Source of the DNA: an uncultured Bacilli bacterium | GTDB lineage: Bacteria > Bacillota_I > Bacilli_A > RF39 > UBA660 | DNA length: 6,902 nt | Direction of reading: 5' to 3' | NCBI GenBank assembly: GCA_947600015.1 | Contig: CANQFX010000061.1 | Span: forward strand, 1 to 6,902 | In this document: positions 5,422 to 6,902 of the stretch, piece after piece | Position numbering within the stretch: position 1 is the stretch's first letter | Layout of the letters: each line of letters starts with the position of its first letter | Position numbers and translations under genes: made by a program | The notes under the pieces: model-generated | Seen by the model: only the letters and a program-made list of their open reading frames with translations | Told to the model about the DNA's origin: nothing | Database searches by the model: none

Positions 5422-5896
5422 AATATTCCTTCTCATGAAATGATATATTATATTTCTCATTAGCCATGTAGATGGCATCATCTATCATTTTATTCCCAGC
5501 TTCATCAGGATAATTTAGATATTTTTTGACATTTTTAATATTGGACATATATCTTTTATATAGTTTGCCATTATCCTGATCTGGGCGTAGTTTGCCAAAA
5601 CTTTTCATCTTAGCTATCATTCTAACTTGAGCATATTTTTGATTGTTTTCTTCTACCAATAAATATCCCAGATAATAAATATTTTCAATCTCAACATTTA
5701 ATTCTTCAAGATATTCTCTTTTTAATGTTTCTTCAAAACGATATTCATATTTTTCTGGTTTTCCACCAGTTAATTTATATTGATCATCGTCTATTCTTAA
5801 AAGAATATTACCATCATTAGAAAATACGATACCATAAACCTGCCTAATATCAAGCCCTGTGGGGTATTCGTCCTTAAACCAAGAAAATTTTACCAT
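5414..5896 (-). CDS. Nudix hydrolase
   Basis: A 160-residue Nudix domain protein, expected to hydrolyse a nucleoside diphosphate linked to another group (NTP, ADP-ribose, NADH or similar) with Mg2+. Counting from the chosen ATG, the Nudix box lies at 44-68: TGGKPEKYE then ETLKREYLEELNV. The REYLEE core with its metal-binding glutamates (61, 64, 65) is intact, but there is one extra residue between the first Glu and the RE pair, and the usual Gly after EE is Asn. A short strand region (VYGIVFSNDGNILL) precedes the box as usual. The chosen start is ATG 5896, preceded by AAGGGA (5911-5906) with a 9-base spacer; the in-frame TTG at 5905 touches that site. It looks monocistronic, between the NlpC/P60 and ART-like genes. 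Substrate cannot be read from the sequence. Confidence 0.85.
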   Translation of the reverse strand: MVKFSWFKDEYPTGLDIRQVYGIVFSNDGNILLRIDDDQYKLTGGKPEKYEYRFEETLKREYLEELNVEIENIYYLGYLLVEENNQKYAQVRMIAKMKSFGKLRPDQDNGKLYKRYMSNIKNVKKYLNYPDEAGNKMIDDAIYMANEKYNISFHEKEYFI

Positions 5897-5905
5897 TGCA
5901 TTCAA

Positions 5906-5911
5906 TCCCTT
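5906..5911 (-). promoter_or_regulatory. ribosome binding site of the Nudix gene
   Basis: AAGGGA on the - strand, 9 bases before ATG 5896. It sets the start at 5896 rather than the TTG at 5905, which abuts the site. Confidence 0.65.
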
Positions 5912-5919
5912 CGATATTT

Positions 5920-5930
5920 ATTATAGTATA
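5920..5930 (-). promoter_or_regulatory. -10 element of the Nudix gene
   Basis: The - strand reads TATACTATAAT at 5930-5920, a perfect TATAAT (5925-5920) partly overlapped by TATACT. No convincing -35 lies 16-18 bases upstream (ATACCA at 5948-5943). The start would be near 5913, just 2 bases before the ribosome binding site. Confidence 0.4.
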
Positions 5931-6011
5931 AAATTGCTAATATGGTATTTTTTTAAATAAAATTCACATAAAAGGCATGCGTAATTATAAACAAAGAAAT
6001 ACGACAACTTG

Positions 6012-6710
6012 TTATTTATATATATAATTATAATATTCATTTAAAAAATCACAATTTCTTTTTACATATTTCATATTATTTTCTATCAAATGTTTTAATA
6101 ATCCACTTGCTTTATAATCAGAAGTATGACATAAAACTTGTATTTTTTCTTTCTCAATGTATTTATTTGAAATTGTATGCATATTCCAATATTCCATTCG
6201 TTTGTCTTGAAAGTTACTATTATTTGTATATAACATTTTTAAGAAACTATCATAATATCTTTCTTTGACCTCATCAACATCATTATAATAAAAATCAACA
6301 TTTTCTTTCAAATTTAACATTAAAAATACACTATTATCTAATATATTTTTCATATTATGATAAACTTTATAACGTTTTTTTTCGTTACTCAAATTTTTTT
6401 TAACAATAATATTAGGCAATGATTTAATACAAAATGGAAATCTCATATATATTGTACCAAGCCAGTATATAAATTTATTGATGCCACATTTAGCAGTTAA
6501 CCATTTTAACCAAACATCCATTATATCAATTATACCCTTTTCTCCCTTTACAAAAAAGATTTTAGCTGTTTTTTCAATATACAATGAATTTACGCCAATT
6601 CTAGGTTCAAGGCCATTTTTAAAAATACTTTCTAAATTATTAATATTTGTATAATGAAAAAATGAATGCTCAAGATCAACATTTTTAATATCAATACTAT
6701 TATAATTCAT
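6012..6710 (-). CDS. ADP-ribosyltransferase-like fold protein (tentative), conserved Firmicutes hypothetical
   Basis: A 232-residue very AT-rich gene. The N-terminal block FFHYTNINNLESIFKNGL (17-34), then EPRIG (35-39) and KTAKIFFVKG (47-56), resembles a family of Firmicutes hypotheticals opening with FH(Y/F)T...NL.SI...GL.P.IG. The same H.T...NL..I...GL pattern opens DarT/DUF4433 and Tpt1-type ADP-ribosyltransferase folds, where that histidine contacts NAD. I therefore suggest an ART-like fold, with no proof of activity; the remaining two-thirds (aromatic and lysine-rich, no clear second ART motif) is unassigned. The start ATG 6710 is fixed by GGAGGG (6722-6717) with a 6-base spacer; an in-frame extension to 6770 would bury that site. 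No terminator is seen after the stop; 5931-6011 holds only AT-rich sequence. It is divergent from the SOS-box gene at 6879. Confidence 0.6.
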   Translation of the reverse strand: MNYNSIDIKNVDLEHSFFHYTNINNLESIFKNGLEPRIGVNSLYIEKTAKIFFVKGEKGIIDIMDVWLKWLTAKCGINKFIYWLGTIYMRFPFCIKSLPNIIVKKNLSNEKKRYKVYHNMKNILDNSVFLMLNLKENVDFYYNDVDEVKERYYDSFLKMLYTNNSNFQDKRMEYWNMHTISNKYIEKEKIQVLCHTSDYKASGLLKHLIENNMKYVKRNCDFLNEYYNYIYK

Positions 6711-6716
6711 ATTTTT

Positions 6717-6722
6717 CCCTCC
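6717..6722 (-). promoter_or_regulatory. ribosome binding site of the ART-like gene
   Basis: GGAGGG on the - strand, 6 bases before ATG 6710. It rules out the 20-residue N-terminal extension that an open frame to 6770 would allow. Confidence 0.75.
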
Positions 6723-6740
6723 ATCGTTTATTTTCTTGCC

Positions 6741-6770
6741 AATATGCAAGTGTGTTTTATAAATAATCAA
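6741..6770 (-). promoter_or_regulatory. weak candidate promoter of the ART-like gene
   Basis: On the - strand, TTGATT (6770-6765, 4 of 6) and CATATT (6746-6741, 4 of 6) with an 18-base spacer. A 5-bp inverted repeat CTTGC/GCAAG (6735-6739 and 6746-6750) overlaps the -10 and could be an operator. Confidence 0.3.
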
Positions 6771-6787
6771 AATTTAATATAAAAGCA

Positions 6788-6816
6788 TTGTGCCAAGAAC
6801 AAACGTTTGGTATAAT
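6788..6816 (+). promoter_or_regulatory. promoter of the truncated right-edge gene
   Basis: TTGTGC (6788-6793, 3 of 6) and a perfect TATAAT (6811-6816), 17 bases apart. The start would be near 6823, giving a leader of about 55 bases before ATG 6879. Confidence 0.55.
6796..6809 (+). promoter_or_regulatory. LexA (SOS) operator
   Basis: AGAACAAACGTTTG contains GAACAAACGTTT at 6797-6808, which fits the Gram-positive LexA core GAACRNRYGTTY at all 12 positions. It lies between the -35 and the TATAAT of the promoter at 6788-6816, where bound LexA would block RNA polymerase. The downstream gene should therefore be induced by DNA damage. Site seen in sequence; regulation inferred. Confidence 0.65.
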
Positions 6817-6878
6817 TTTATTAGGAACATTTAATAGTTGGGTGATTGCCAAACTTCATAAAGAAGGGAGGCGATAGT

Positions 6879-6902
6879 ATGAACAAGAAGGATTTTTTAA
6901 TT
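6879..6902 (+). CDS. 5' end of an SOS-controlled gene, cut by the window edge
   Basis: ATG at 6879 with GGAGG at 6867-6871 and a 7-base spacer opens a frame that runs off the window after eight codons (MNKKDFLI). The strong ribosome binding site, the TATAAT promoter and the LexA box all point to a real gene, probably a DNA-damage response gene. Eight residues do not identify the product. It is divergent from the ART-like gene, whose start lies 169 bases to the left. Confidence 0.65.

Noticed and set aside
6711..6770. 20-residue N-terminal extension of the ART-like protein
   Set aside because: It would place the strong GGAGGG site inside the coding sequence and cross the promoter candidate; ATG 6710 fits far better.
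6736..6852. Three copies of a TGCCAA heptamer (6736, 6790, 6846) spaced 54-56 bases
   Set aside because: The copies are too short to call a repeat array, one overlaps the LexA/promoter region, and the spacing has no other support.
1..6902. tRNA, rRNA, insertion sequence, integrase or attachment site
   Set aside because: No cloverleaf, no conserved rRNA segment, no transposase or recombinase motifs and no paired terminal repeats were seen on either strand.

Overview
The window is strongly AT-rich, with compact genes, good Shine-Dalgarno sites (AGGAGG-type), standard TGG tryptophan codons and no in-frame TGA. It looks like a chromosomal segment of a low-GC Firmicutes (Bacilli, Clostridia or an Erysipelotrichia/Mollicutes-like gut lineage). 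The PolC-type sequence below, the DUF305 gene and a Gram-positive LexA box all fit this, but no species can be named from the sequence alone.

Left part (62-3340, + strand): a tight three-gene operon that ends in a bidirectional terminator. Gene 1 aligns by eye along its length with the core of the Gram-positive replicative polymerase PolC, from the end of the PHP domain through the palm. It has lost the PHP residues, the GSRGS nucleotide-binding loop, the zinc-binding insertion and two of the three catalytic aspartates. Gene 2, one base downstream, is a beta-CASP metallo-beta-lactamase nuclease related to RNase J/CPSF, and its metal ligands look intact. Gene 3, 17 bases further on, is a DnaQ/PolC-type 3'-5' exonuclease fold whose acidic active site is largely substituted, followed by an unassigned C-terminal half. 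A defective polymerase core and a defective proofreading domain co-transcribed with an apparently active nuclease is the most unusual thing here and the best candidate for an undescribed system.

Middle part (3380-4650): an unrecognised acidic protein on the - strand, divergent from a tandem-DUF305 protein on the + strand. The two genes share a 90-base intergenic region with back-to-back promoter candidates whose -35 boxes overlap.

Right part (4738-6710, - strand): a small NlpC/P60-type cysteine peptidase without a signal peptide, a Nudix hydrolase with a slightly altered Nudix box, and a protein whose N-terminus resembles ADP-ribosyltransferase-like (DarT/Tpt1-like) folds. These appear to be separate transcription units, several with a -10 box almost touching the ribosome binding site. 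The window ends with the first eight codons of a + strand gene behind a promoter that carries a LexA (SOS) box between its -35 and -10 elements, so that gene is probably induced by DNA damage. I found no tRNA, rRNA, CRISPR array, transposase or integrase. No gene-free stretch exceeds 300 bases; the longest gaps are 5248-5413 and 6711-6878.
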